Made by a program: the position numbers and the translations under genes. Source: Tahibacter harae (GTDB lineage: Bacteria; Pseudomonadota; Gammaproteobacteria; Xanthomonadales; Rhodanobacteraceae). Taken from it: a stretch of 64,000 nucleotides of DNA. Below are positions 1 to 8,941 of this stretch, piece after piece; position 1 is the stretch's first letter; each line of letters starts with the position of its first letter. The DNA is taken from assembly GCF_024437735.1 (NCBI RefSeq), contig NZ_JANFQO010000001.1, positions 186,001 to 250,000 of the forward strand, in the 5' to 3' direction. Under the pieces are notes generated by a model. The model did not search any database. It saw nothing but the letters and a program-made list of their open reading frames with translations, and was not told the origin of the DNA.

Positions 1-644
1 ACACCGAGAACTCCACCCGCATTGGCTACAACCCCAAGTCGGCCAGCGCCAGCACCCTGACCGGCTACGGCGCGGCCAGCGCCTACGATGTGGTGCTCGA
101 CGCCACGCCCGGCTCCACGCCGTCCGGCGGCCGTTTCGGCGTGCCCGGCGATTACCTCTACCGCGGCTGGACCGCGAACATGTTCCAGGCCGGCGCCTGG
201 GGCCTGTTCCGCGTTGCGCCGTGGACGCCGCGCGCCGGCGGTGCCGCACTGCCCGATACCGTCGGCATCAGCGCGGTGGAGCACGGCAAGGACGGCGTCA
301 TCGTGCGCGGCTTCGTCACGCCCTGCCCGTACGCGGTCAGCGACAGCGAAGGCCGCAGGGTCTGCGCGGCCGGCGGCCATGTGCGCGAAGTGGCGATCGA
401 GGGCGTGGGCAAGGCCACGGTGAACAACGGCCGGTGGATCTTGCAGACGCGCCGCGACCTGCCGGCGGAATTCGCTGTGCGTTCGCCCGCCGGCGGCTAC
501 GCCCGCTGGGGCGACACGGTGGCGGCACAGAAGGCCTTCGCCAAGTCGCTCAAGGCGCCGGCCGCGACCGCCGCCGCGACACCGGCACAACCGCCGCCGC
601 AGCGCCAGGCGCCCCAGCGCACCAAACGGCTGCCGCGGCAATGA
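1..644 (+). CDS. C-terminal part of a multicopper-oxidase-like protein (5' end outside window)
   Basis: The reading frame is open from the left edge (first full codon at 3) to TGA at 642-644, so only the last 213 residues are visible. Near the start is a stretch containing PGDYLYRGW and, shortly after, AGAWGLFRV. This resembles the end of the last cupredoxin domain of large multicopper oxidases, where G-D-Y-L-Y-R and G-x-W-G-x-x-R-V are typical. No copper-ligand His/Cys cluster is visible, so the ligands must lie upstream if it is an active oxidase. After the cupredoxin-like part comes a roughly 100-residue beta-rich extension containing two cysteines and an Ala/Pro/Gln-rich basic tail. The stop codon overlaps the ATG of the next gene (ATGA), which indicates translational coupling. 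The nearby SCO gene supports a copper protein. The family call rests on one motif and is moderate. Confidence 0.5.
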   Translation, partial: TENSTRIGYNPKSASASTLTGYGAASAYDVVLDATPGSTPSGGRFGVPGDYLYRGWTANMFQAGAWGLFRVAPWTPRAGGAALPDTVGISAVEHGKDGVIVRGFVTPCPYAVSDSEGRRVCAAGGHVREVAIEGVGKATVNNGRWILQTRRDLPAEFAVRSPAGGYARWGDTVAAQKAFAKSLKAPAATAAATPAQPPPQRQAPQRTKRLPRQ

Positions 645-2476
645 GGCAATCCGTCCTGGAACGGCGGCGCTGCCGGCGCCGTCCCGGCATGGCACTGCTG
701 TTCGCGCTGCTGCCGCTGCCGGCCCTGGCCGGCGGCGGCGTGCGCCAGCAGCACGACGACCAGGGCATAGCGATCGCTTTCGAGACCCGCGGCGATGACA
801 CCGACACCCCGGTCGAATTCCGCTTCGCCCTGAGCGACAAGGCCAGCGGCCGTCCCATCAGCGGCATACGCCCGGCCGCCTGGCTGGGCCTGCGCGACGA
901 CAGGGCCGCGCCGGGCCAGGCCTGCAAGCAGCGCATCGCCAATTACCTGGCCGGCGATCTGTTCCACCGCGCCGACGTCGATCTGAACAGCTATTTCGTG
1001 CTGGCCATGAACGACGAAGCCTCGATCAGCGTGGTCGATCCGCTGTTCGGCTTCGGCGGCTCCAAGCTGCTCGCCCTGCTCACGCTGGAGCAGCCCGGAC
1101 TGGACTGGCAGCTCACACCCGAACGCGAACGCCTGTTCGTGTCCATGCCGGCCGCGGGCAAGGTCGCCGTTGCCGATACGCGCCTGTGGAACGTGGAACG
1201 CAGCATCGCCACCGGGCCGAATCCGCGCCAGCTGCGCCAGAACGACGACTACATCTGGGTTGCCGATGACGCCGGGCTCACGCGCATCGACCGGCGCGAT
1301 CTGTCCGTGCAGCGCGTGGCCCTGGGCACGGTGCGCGATCTGGAACTGGACGCGCGCGGCGAAAAGCTCGCCGCCCTGGCCGGCAAGAAACTGATCGTGG
1401 TGGATGCGCACAGCGCCGCGCGCCTGGCCGAGATCGAACTGCCCGGCACGCCGCAGCAGCTGGCCTACTCCGCCGCCGCGCAGGCGGTGTACGCGCTGGA
1501 CGCGGAAGCCGGCCAGGTCCACGCCGTCGATCCCGCATCCGGCCGCCTGCGCGCCAGCATCGCCGTGGAAAGCGGCGCCGCGCAGATCCGCTTCGCCCCG
1601 GACGGCCGCCACGCCCTGCTGCCCAATCCGCAGCGCAACCGCCTGCAGGTGCTGGACGCGGCCAGCAATGCCATTGTGCAGAATGCGGATATTTCCGGCG
1701 CACCCGACCAAGTCGCGTTCACCCCGCTGCAAGCCTATGTGCGCCGGCGCGGCAGCGAGATCGTGCAGCTGATCGCGCTGGACCAGCTCGGCCGCACCGG
1801 CCAGCCGCTGAACGTGGCCGAATTCCCCGCCGGGCAGAACCCGCTGGGCCCTGCGCCCGCCGACGGCGGCGACAGCATCGTCGCCGCGCCCGAAGGCCCG
1901 GCCGTACTGGTGGCCAATGCGGCCGACAAGATGATCTACCTCTACCGCGAGGGCATGGCCGCGCCGGCCGGCGGCCTGCGCACCTACGGCCGCGTGCCGC
2001 GCGCGCTGCTGGTGGTCGACCACGGCCTGCGCGAAGGCCGCCGCGGCGAATACACCGCGCGCATGCCGGTACCGAAGGCCGGCAGCTACGACGTGGCGCT
2101 GTTCGCCGATTCGCCGCGCATCGCGAGCTGTTTCCGCCTGGACATCACCGACAAGCGTCCGCCGCCGCCCGCCCCCGCGCGCGTGGTCGCCCTGGATCCG
2201 CCGGCCCAACTCAAGGCCGGCATACCGGCGGAGCTGCGTTTCGCCCTGCTCGACGGCGCCGACGGCCGCCGCCGCAGCGGCGCCGACGTGCACGGCCTGG
2301 CCTTTCTCGCGCCGGGCATCTGGCAGAACCGCAGCACCCTCGCCGCCGCCGCCGACGGCAGCTACGCCCTGCGCTTCACCCCGCCGCAGGCGGGCCTGTA
2401 CTACGTCTGGATCGAGGCGGAATCGCTGGGTCTGGCGCGCCGGCACAACCAGTTCCTGGTCTACGAAGCCAAGTAG
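641..2476 (+). CDS. Secreted YncE-like beta-propeller protein
   Basis: A 611-residue protein. The ATG at 641 overlaps the preceding stop codon; an internal Met at residue 17 (base 689) is an alternative start. An Arg-rich n-region is followed by MALLFALLPLPALA, a typical signal peptide, so the mature protein is periplasmic or surface-bound. Residues from about 130 to 430 contain repeated short strands of the type V-V-D-x-x-S/T and G-x-x-P-x-Q-L, as in the seven-bladed YncE/cytochrome-cd1-like propellers. There is no CxxCH, so no haem is attached. The C-terminal 170 residues look like two Ig/copper-resistance-type beta domains ending in LYYVWIEAESLG. In known clusters such propeller proteins accompany multicopper oxidases. 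A structural or electron-transfer partner role for the upstream oxidase is inference. Confidence 0.6.
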   Translation: MRQSVLERRRCRRRPGMALLFALLPLPALAGGGVRQQHDDQGIAIAFETRGDDTDTPVEFRFALSDKASGRPISGIRPAAWLGLRDDRAAPGQACKQRIANYLAGDLFHRADVDLNSYFVLAMNDEASISVVDPLFGFGGSKLLALLTLEQPGLDWQLTPERERLFVSMPAAGKVAVADTRLWNVERSIATGPNPRQLRQNDDYIWVADDAGLTRIDRRDLSVQRVALGTVRDLELDARGEKLAALAGKKLIVVDAHSAARLAEIELPGTPQQLAYSAAAQAVYALDAEAGQVHAVDPASGRLRASIAVESGAAQIRFAPDGRHALLPNPQRNRLQVLDAASNAIVQNADISGAPDQVAFTPLQAYVRRRGSEIVQLIALDQLGRTGQPLNVAEFPAGQNPLGPAPADGGDSIVAAPEGPAVLVANAADKMIYLYREGMAAPAGGLRTYGRVPRALLVVDHGLREGRRGEYTARMPVPKAGSYDVALFADSPRIASCFRLDITDKRPPPPAPARVVALDPPAQLKAGIPAELRFALLDGADGRRRSGADVHGLAFLAPGIWQNRSTLAAAADGSYALRFTPPQAGLYYVWIEAESLGLARRHNQFLVYEAK

Positions 2477-2524
2477 TCCGTCCACCGCAGTTCTCACTTG
2501 CAGTTCCCACAAGGAGCCCCAGCC

Positions 2525-4432
2525 ATGTCGAACGACCCAGGTAACTCCGGCGGCAGTTCATCCAATCCACTGATCGGCCACACCGCAGTACCCGTCGCGC
2601 CGAAGTACGTGCTCGACAACGGCAGCTACCAGCTGCAGGCCTTCACCACGCCGGCCTGCAACAACGACTTTCCCGACGATCCGGCCGCCTACGCCCGCCT
2701 CGCCGCGCTGTGGAGCCAGAACGTCGACGGCTTCACCAACCAGGCCATCACCGGCAATCCGTGGAATTCGCTGTTCGCCGCGCAGCAGACCGGCTACTAC
2801 AACCCGCTCGATACCGGCATTCCGGACAAATCCACCATCGTCGATGTGGCCTGGATCGCCTTTCCCAACCGCCTGATCCAGTACCTGGGCCAGAACCAGG
2901 TGCCGCCCAATCCCTACAACCTGCCGCAGAGCGTGCTGAACCAGCTCGCCGACACCGGCGAATTGTCCAAATATCCCATTCCGTCCATCCGCTGCCCGCA
3001 GGCCGACTGGAGCGGCGAGCTGCAGCCCTACGGCCCCTACGGCCCGCGCGGCTGGCTGGATGAATACTGCGAGTTCAGCGTGGTGCGCAACGCGGCCAAC
3101 AAGATCACCCGCATCGACTTCACCTGCGAGAACCCGGAGTACTACCAGACCTTGTGGCGCATCAGCCCCGAGCGCGTCTGCCAGGTGTACGAACAGGCGC
3201 TCAACGCCGGCGCGCCGCAGGACCAGTGGGTCAGCGTCAGCGTGGCCGACCTGCAGCTGGTGGATCCGGTCAGCGGCCAGCCGGTGATCGATCCGGAAAC
3301 CGGGCGCCCGGCCTACAACCCGCTCAACCGCTTCAACAACGGCCCCGCGGCCACGCGCGGCGGCAGCGGCGCCAGCGGCGGCGCCATGCACCTGACCGCC
3401 ACGCCCAATACCTTGCAGACCGAACTGGGCCTGGGCGCCGGCGCCACCGTGCAGCGCAGCTCCGGCAATACCGATCCGCAGGCGCTGATCTGCTGCGGCC
3501 AGTACGGCCAGAACTATCGCAACAGCGATCCGCATATCGGCCAGACCATCAACCTCGCCGTGGGCGCGGGGCTCAACATCTCGCTGGCCGATCCGCCGGG
3601 CCTGTACATCCAGATGCCCAGCTTCGCCCAGTACCAGCTGCCCAATGACCCCAAGCTGCCCAAGGGCGCCACCGCGGCCGACTGCTGGCACATCATCCGC
3701 GGCTTCGAGCAGATCCACGACGAGATCACCGGCCGGCCCTTCCCGGGCTCGCTAATCCTGCACGCCGCCTTCCAGATCCCGCAGTCCTGGATAGACGCCG
3801 GGGTCAGCTTCACCGTCGGCGACATCACCATCGCCGGCGAACCCATCGAGTACGGCTCGCAGGTGCAGGCCACGCTGGAAATCGCCCTGTTCGGCCGGCC
3901 CATCGCGCCGGTGGCAAAGACGCCGACGCTGGCCTGCGTAGGCTCACCTTCCGTCGTCACCCAGGCCCAGCCGCTGCAAATACTTTTCCAGAATGTGTGG
4001 GATGCCTACTACGGCACCACGGTCAACACGCCCTCGGGCGTGAGCATGGTGCTGGCGAGCAATTCCAGCATTATCCCGCCCACGGTATCGCCGGGCGAGA
4101 AGAATGTCGCCCTGGCCCTGACCTATGCCGCACCGACCGCGAACAGCCCGCTGCCGCCCACGCAGTGGCCCAGCGTCTACTTCACCCTGCCCGACGGCAG
4201 CGCCGATACCAGCATCACGGCGAGCGTCGCCGACTTCGTGCCCGAAGTGACCTACGCGGTGCCGGGCAATACCTATCCCAGCCCGTCGCAGCTGCTCAAG
4301 CTCAAGGTCAGCATCGGCATCAATGCGCCCGCCGGCGTGCGCGGCATCGTCATCGTCCCGGCCGGCCAGGTGTTCAGCCCGGCCATTACGCCGGCGCCGG
4401 CTTTCCTGGTCGTCGCCGCCACCACTGCCTGA
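2525..4432 (+). CDS. Uncharacterised 635-aa protein in the copper/haem cluster
   Basis: The start at 2525 has a good Shine-Dalgarno sequence (AAGGAG) about nine bases upstream; a longer reading frame from 2498 lacks one. The 635-residue product has no signal peptide or membrane segment: it opens with a Gly/Ser/Asn-rich stretch. Residues 150-230 are aromatic and cysteine-containing (ELQPYGPYGPRGWLDEYCEF, then IDFTCENPEYY). A central region has an adjacent Cys-Cys pair (ALICCGQYGQNY) and an HIGQ sequence. The last 200 residues are Pro/Thr-rich beta-type sequence. I cannot assign a family or reaction. It sits 48 bases after the propeller gene and 11 bases before the haem lipoprotein gene, so co-transcription is very likely. 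The missing export signal is odd beside exported neighbours; either it is cytoplasmic or it leaves the cell by a signal-peptide-independent route. Confidence 0.75.
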   Translation: MSNDPGNSGGSSSNPLIGHTAVPVAPKYVLDNGSYQLQAFTTPACNNDFPDDPAAYARLAALWSQNVDGFTNQAITGNPWNSLFAAQQTGYYNPLDTGIPDKSTIVDVAWIAFPNRLIQYLGQNQVPPNPYNLPQSVLNQLADTGELSKYPIPSIRCPQADWSGELQPYGPYGPRGWLDEYCEFSVVRNAANKITRIDFTCENPEYYQTLWRISPERVCQVYEQALNAGAPQDQWVSVSVADLQLVDPVSGQPVIDPETGRPAYNPLNRFNNGPAATRGGSGASGGAMHLTATPNTLQTELGLGAGATVQRSSGNTDPQALICCGQYGQNYRNSDPHIGQTINLAVGAGLNISLADPPGLYIQMPSFAQYQLPNDPKLPKGATAADCWHIIRGFEQIHDEITGRPFPGSLILHAAFQIPQSWIDAGVSFTVGDITIAGEPIEYGSQVQATLEIALFGRPIAPVAKTPTLACVGSPSVVTQAQPLQILFQNVWDAYYGTTVNTPSGVSMVLASNSSIIPPTVSPGEKNVALALTYAAPTANSPLPPTQWPSVYFTLPDGSADTSITASVADFVPEVTYAVPGNTYPSPSQLLKLKVSIGINAPAGVRGIVIVPAGQVFSPAITPAPAFLVVAATTA

Positions 4433-4443
4433 GGAGCGAAGTC

Positions 4444-5988
4444 ATGAAAAATTCCACACTGATGCTTCGTTCCGGCCTGCTCGCCCTGGCCGTGCTGGGC
4501 GCCATCTCCTGCAGCCGCGACCAGACGCGCAGCAGCGACACGACGCCCGCGACACCGGCAACGCCCGCAGCACCGGCCGCCCCCGCGACACCGGCCGCGG
4601 GCGGCGCCGCCACCATGCCGCAGGGCTCGACCAGCAACTGCCTCGCGCCACCGACGCTGAACTACACCGTGCCCAAGGATTTCGCCCTGACCCGCCAGGC
4701 CGACGCCAACTGCTTCGCCTGGCAGCAATTCCTCGCCCTGAACTGGGTCGCCGCCAGCGGCCAGCGCGGCCAGCCCGACACCGGCGTGCCGGCCAGCCAG
4801 TTCGGCGACCCCAACGACGAACGCGCGACGGTATGGGAGACCTACAAGGAATCCGACGAAGTCTTCCTGGCCGATGCCAAGGATCCCGGCCCGTGGAACA
4901 GCTGGGCCGGCGGCGCCAGTGTGAAACTGCTGGGCGGCATGAAATCCGAAACCGCGCCGGAACCCGAGCTGGATCTCAGCGCCATAGGCCAGGCCTCCCA
5001 GGGCAGCCCCTGGCTCACCGCGCAGAGCGGCATACTCACGCTGTACGAGCGCCGCATGAACGAGGACGAGTACAACTACATCGTCAAGAACAAGCTGTAC
5101 AACGCCAATGTGCAGCAGACCTTCGTCAAGTCGCCCGGCATCAGCCTGCCCGACGGCACGGCCAGCAGTGCGGCCTACGGCAGCATCGGCGCCATCGAGA
5201 CCAAGGCCGCCTGGCTGGAACTGCCCAACGCCGCCGACTGGCCGCGCTACAAGATCTCCAAGGCCGTGGTCACCTATCCGGGACAGAAGCCGAAACAGGT
5301 CATCGTCGGCCTGGTCGGCCTGCACATCATCCACAAGACCGCGCTGGGCCAGCAGTTCATCTGGGCCACCTTCGAGCACCGCGACAACGTGCCCAGCAAG
5401 AGCCAGGTCGCCGCGGGCAGGCTGGACCGTCCGTATACCTACTACAACCCCAACTGCAATCCGGCGACCGACTACTACAAGTGCGTGGTGAACGCCAATC
5501 CGGCCAAGGTCAACGGCGGCAAGAACCCGTACAACGCGCCCATCCAGGCCGTGCGCGAGACCGACATTCCGACCCGGCCCAACAACGATGTGGCCGGCCT
5601 CAACCAGTACGTCTGGTCCCAGGTCATCGCCGCGCAGAATCCCGATTCGGTGTATCTGAACTACGAGCTGGTCAACACCTTGTGGTCCAACCAGAACACC
5701 ACCATCGCGCCCGGCTCGCGCGTGCCGCTGCCCGCGCCGCAGCTCTCGCCCGGTCCCAGCCAGGAACCGGTCGCGAACACAACGATGGAAACCTATGTGC
5801 AGAGCCTGACCTGCCTGGCCTGCCATGCCTCCGCGGCGATCGCGACGGTGAAGCCGAGCAAGTTCACCAAGATCTACGACCCCGCCACCGCCGGCAGCAG
5901 CGCCACCGCACAGAACCCATATGCCGCCGACTACTCCTTCCTGCTCAACAACGCGCAGCAGCCGGCGGCGCATCAGGGGAATCGCTGA
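4444..5988 (+). CDS. Haem-binding (CxxCH) lipoprotein, cytochrome c-like
   Basis: A 514-residue protein starting at 4444 with GAGGAG upstream. The N-terminus is a lipoprotein signal peptide: a hydrophobic run followed by A-I-S-C with Cys23 as the predicted lipidated residue, then a Thr/Pro/Ala-rich linker. One covalent haem motif, CLACH, lies at 457-461 near the C-terminus. The rest is a large aromatic-rich domain (for example CFAWQQFLALNW and VWETYKESDEVF) that does not resemble an ordinary small cytochrome c. A single haem near the end of a 500-residue domain suggests electron transfer from or to a bound substrate, but the substrate is unknown. It is followed by a REP-type palindrome rather than directly by the next gene. 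Confidence 0.65.
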   Translation: MKNSTLMLRSGLLALAVLGAISCSRDQTRSSDTTPATPATPAAPAAPATPAAGGAATMPQGSTSNCLAPPTLNYTVPKDFALTRQADANCFAWQQFLALNWVAASGQRGQPDTGVPASQFGDPNDERATVWETYKESDEVFLADAKDPGPWNSWAGGASVKLLGGMKSETAPEPELDLSAIGQASQGSPWLTAQSGILTLYERRMNEDEYNYIVKNKLYNANVQQTFVKSPGISLPDGTASSAAYGSIGAIETKAAWLELPNAADWPRYKISKAVVTYPGQKPKQVIVGLVGLHIIHKTALGQQFIWATFEHRDNVPSKSQVAAGRLDRPYTYYNPNCNPATDYYKCVVNANPAKVNGGKNPYNAPIQAVRETDIPTRPNNDVAGLNQYVWSQVIAAQNPDSVYLNYELVNTLWSNQNTTIAPGSRVPLPAPQLSPGPSQEPVANTTMETYVQSLTCLACHASAAIATVKPSKFTKIYDPATAGSSATAQNPYAADYSFLLNNAQQPAAHQGNR

Positions 5989-6287
5989 AGGAGCTTTTTG
6001 GCTTTGAGCCGAAGCAGAAAAAGTAAAGAACGCTACCTCTCCCCCGGCTGCGCCGGGGGAGAGGGTTGGGGTGAGGGGGAAACCTCTGAACTCGCGGCCT
6101 GATTTGGTTTTCGCGGAAATCCACGAACCGCAAAAAACCAAACTGATCGCAAGATCCAGGCGCCGCCCCCTCACCCAACCCTCTCCCCCCAAGCGAGCTT
6201 GGGGAGTGGGCTCCGAGCACATTCCGCTTCACAACGCAGCAGATCAGCGACATCGCCGCCTCACACCAACCGTTTAGGGGGAATGCC
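5989..6287. other. Intergenic region holding a REP pair
   Basis: About 300 bases between the haem lipoprotein gene and the 275-aa gene. It contains the inverted REP pair described separately, no convincing reading frame, and a strong ribosome-binding site (AGGGGGAA) just before the ATG at 6288. The REP pair may end or stabilise the upstream transcript. Confidence 0.6.
6036..6210. repeat. Inverted pair of REP-like elements (BIME-type palindrome)
   Basis: A CCTCTCCCCC...GGGGGAGAGG hairpin followed by GTTGGGGTGAGGGG at 6036-6079 is mirrored at 6166-6210 by CCCCTCACCCAACCCTCTCC and a second small hairpin. Between them, TTTGGTTTTCGCGG (6103-6116) pairs imperfectly with CCGCAAAAAACCAAA (6128-6142). 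The whole segment is thus a long imperfect palindrome. GC-rich REP elements with a GTTGGGGTGAGG core are widespread in gammaproteobacterial intergenic regions and are mobilised by RAYT-type transposases. No such transposase gene is in this window. Confidence 0.75.
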
Positions 6288-7115
6288 ATGTCCACACCCG
6301 TCCCGTCCTGGATAACCGCGTCCTGGGAGCGTCTCTGGGTCATCAACAACAACCAGGGCCCGCCGGAAAACACTGTCAACGTGCGCAATATCCAGACGCC
6401 GACGCTGTTCGGCGACTGCCGCATTCCCAAGGACCGGCCGCGCTATCCGCAGGCACATTCGCTGGCCGACCTGTCCAATGCGGAGCTGGCCACGCTGTAT
6501 CCGCAGGAAGGCTTCAGCGGCTACACCACCACCGACGGCTACATCATCACCTGGCATCACGAGATCGATTACCAGCCGCCGGACGGCTCCATCGACATAG
6601 GCCGCTTTGAGCTGCTGGGCGGGCGCAACGTGCTGGAGCACGGCGTGCAGTCGGTCTATCTGGAGCACTGGTGGCGGCTGGAGGAACCCGGCGGCTACTT
6701 TCTCGGCATCAAGGTGATGCGCAACCTCGGCCACGGCCAGCAGCGCGTGCACGAGATACTGTCCGTATCGGGCGATCACTTCATCTACGCGCGCAACCGC
6801 GCCTTCGACCTGCCCATGGCCAACAACCTGGCCGACCTGATCAAGAAAGAAAAATACAGCCGCAAGCAGATCCTCGCCGTGCTCGACTGCGAGGTCTCGC
6901 ACGGCTTCGTGCTCGGCGGCCGCCAGCCCTGGGAAGTGCAGTTCTCCACTTTGCCATTCAAGGAGGACAAGCCGCTCGAATTCGCCCAGCGCATCCGCGT
7001 GGATCCGAAGACCGGCCAGCTCAGCCAGCCCGGGCTCGCACCGGACCTGATCTGGTCCGTGCCGATCAACACGCTGGGTGTGGAAGACCTGCTCGTCCTG
7101 TTTCCGCCGGCCTGA
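6288..7115 (+). CDS. Uncharacterised 275-aa protein with QTPTLFGDCRIPKDRP motif
   Basis: A 275-residue protein with no signal peptide and no membrane segment; the ATG at 6288 has a strong Shine-Dalgarno sequence. Near the N-terminus it carries QTPTLFGDCRIPKDRP, followed by EGFSGYTTTDG, a His-His pair in IITWHHEIDYQPP and YLEHWWRLEE. The alternation of short strands and turns looks like a beta-barrel, lipocalin-like fold; that is inference. I recall uncharacterised bacterial proteins with a similar (W)xQxPxLxxDxRxPxxRP opening, but no function. It sits between two haem-protein genes and 28 bases before the second one, so it probably belongs to the same pathway. Confidence 0.7.
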   Translation: MSTPVPSWITASWERLWVINNNQGPPENTVNVRNIQTPTLFGDCRIPKDRPRYPQAHSLADLSNAELATLYPQEGFSGYTTTDGYIITWHHEIDYQPPDGSIDIGRFELLGGRNVLEHGVQSVYLEHWWRLEEPGGYFLGIKVMRNLGHGQQRVHEILSVSGDHFIYARNRAFDLPMANNLADLIKKEKYSRKQILAVLDCEVSHGFVLGGRQPWEVQFSTLPFKEDKPLEFAQRIRVDPKTGQLSQPGLAPDLIWSVPINTLGVEDLLVLFPPA

Positions 7116-7143
7116 GCGCCGGCTTTGCTCTGGGGGAATCACC

Positions 7144-8856
7144 ATGAAGCTTCTGATCGCCACGCTGGCACTGGCCGCGCTCGCCGGCCAGGCCCAGGCC
7201 GCCGCCGACAAGAATCCCGCCGAACGCTGCCAGATCCAGAACAACACCAGCGGCAACGTGCTGCCGCCCGACGCCCACGGCGACGCGCTGTTCAAGCTGC
7301 TCAGCGCCCAGCCCTGGTGTCCGGGCAATGCACTGGAATTCCGCGCCCTGGTGCTGGCCAACAAGATGGTCTCGCGGCCGTCCATGGTCGCCAACCGCGG
7401 CTTCCACAATCCGCTGCCACAGGGCAGTTTCAGCTTTTTTGAATCCATCGACGGCAGCTACGCCGGGCAGACCCTGGTCCCCGGCGACTGGTTCTTCGGC
7501 CACTTCACCGCGGCCTCCATCGACAATACCGCGCTGACCAGCATCCTGGCGCCGCAGCAGGCGGCGACGCCGGACAACCTGCTGCTGGAAACCCTGGTCT
7601 GGGATCCGCGCAAGCAGGCCTACAATTTTTACGAGATCCGCGGCACCGGCCAGGGTGGCCAGTGGTTCTACCGCGGCGATTCCTACGATATCCAGGCCGA
7701 TATCCAGAACCTCTGGCGCGCCTACGATCCCTCGCAGCCGGTATTCATGGGGCCGCCCGACGCAGGCAAGGCCACGCTGCCGCGCCTGCGCTGCTCCGGC
7801 TGCCATATGAACGGCGGGCCGATCATGAAGGAGCTGAGCTTCCCGCATGATTCCTGGTGGCGTCCGGAACGCCCGCTGCCGCTGGGCGCGCTGCGCATCG
7901 CGCCGGAATACAAGAACATCATCGACAGCCTGGTCAGCTCGGAAACCTTCTCCGGCTGGATCAAGGCCGGCAACGAAAAGCTCGCCTCGGCCGAGGCCTA
8001 CATGAAGAAGCGCGCAACGCTGCCGCTGCAGGAACAGCTGCGGCCGGTGTTCTGCGAGCAGGAAGTGAACCTGGATTCCGACCTGCTGCCGCTGCAGGGC
8101 GACGCCGCCCAGATCAAGGCGCCGGTCGGCGCCTTCATCGACCAGCGCCTGGCCGGCGACATCCAGGCCATCAGCATCGACAAGACGCTCTACGTCAACG
8201 CGCTCAACCTGTTCCAGGCGCAGTTCTTCGACTACCAGAGCGGCAACTTCCAGAACTCGGTGCAGCCGATCAACCAGATCGACGCCGACCACGCCTTCGA
8301 GACGCCGGTGAAGTCGCATACCGACATGCTGCTGGCACAGAAGATGATCAAATCCGGCCTGATCGACGAGAAATTCCTCTACGACGTACTCAGCATCGAT
8401 CCTACCCGGCCCATGTTCTCCGCCGAACGCTGCGGCCTGCTGCAACTGGTGCCCGGCAGCGCGCCCACGCCGGACTGGCGCAAGCAGTTCGCGCAGAACC
8501 TGGCCAATTCGCCGCGCCCGGCCGCGCAGCAATTGCTGGCCAATTTCAACGACGCCAGCCGCACGCCGGCCTGGCATCGCGCCCAGGCCAAGCAGATCCT
8601 GACCAAGGTGCAGACCCTGGCCGGCCAGCAGCTGCCGGTCAACGGCTACGTGCGCCTGCTGGCCGGACGCCGCATCGCGGTCTACCAGGCGCAGATCTCG
8701 CAGCATCCGCAGGGCCAGATCTTCGAGCCTGGTTTCCGCCTGATCTTCCCCACCATGCAGTTGTTCCAGAAGAACCAGCAGCAGATCGCCTACGGCGGCG
8801 TGCCGGAGCAGTATTGGCTGAATCCGGCCACGGGCGCGGTGGAGCTGGCGCCCTGA
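7144..8856 (+). CDS. Exported cytochrome c-like protein with a single CxxCH
   Basis: A 570-residue protein starting at 7144 with GGGGGAA upstream. A clear signal peptide (MKLLIATLALAALAGQAQA) directs it to the periplasm. It has one haem motif, CSGCH at 217-221, followed closely by MNGGPIMKEL; the Met after the haem motif could be an axial ligand. The haem lies in the middle of a long chain instead of at one end, and the flanking regions (SFSFFESIDGSYAG, FFDYQSGNFQNS) match no standard cytochrome I know. Two further cysteines occur in the N-terminal part (CQIQNN and WCPGNA) and may form a disulfide. With the haem lipoprotein and the multicopper-oxidase-like protein it could form an extracytoplasmic electron chain. 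Function unassigned. Confidence 0.65.
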   Translation: MKLLIATLALAALAGQAQAAADKNPAERCQIQNNTSGNVLPPDAHGDALFKLLSAQPWCPGNALEFRALVLANKMVSRPSMVANRGFHNPLPQGSFSFFESIDGSYAGQTLVPGDWFFGHFTAASIDNTALTSILAPQQAATPDNLLLETLVWDPRKQAYNFYEIRGTGQGGQWFYRGDSYDIQADIQNLWRAYDPSQPVFMGPPDAGKATLPRLRCSGCHMNGGPIMKELSFPHDSWWRPERPLPLGALRIAPEYKNIIDSLVSSETFSGWIKAGNEKLASAEAYMKKRATLPLQEQLRPVFCEQEVNLDSDLLPLQGDAAQIKAPVGAFIDQRLAGDIQAISIDKTLYVNALNLFQAQFFDYQSGNFQNSVQPINQIDADHAFETPVKSHTDMLLAQKMIKSGLIDEKFLYDVLSIDPTRPMFSAERCGLLQLVPGSAPTPDWRKQFAQNLANSPRPAAQQLLANFNDASRTPAWHRAQAKQILTKVQTLAGQQLPVNGYVRLLAGRRIAVYQAQISQHPQGQIFEPGFRLIFPTMQLFQKNQQQIAYGGVPEQYWLNPATGAVELAP

Positions 8857-8866
8857 GGGGCGCCGG

Positions 8867-8891
8867 GATTGGGGATTGGGGATGCCGGGAT
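8867..8891. repeat. Short GGGATTG tandem repeat
   Basis: Directly after the cytochrome gene the sequence GGGATTGGGGATTGGGGATG repeats a GGGATTG unit and then decays. Short purine-rich tandem repeats of this kind are common between genes in xanthomonads. No function is evident; the gap also holds the region upstream of the SCO start. Confidence 0.5.
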
Positions 8892-8941
8892 TCGCGAAAA
8901 CGGACCCGGCAGCTCGCTCCGGTGCGGGAGCTGTCGAAGCG

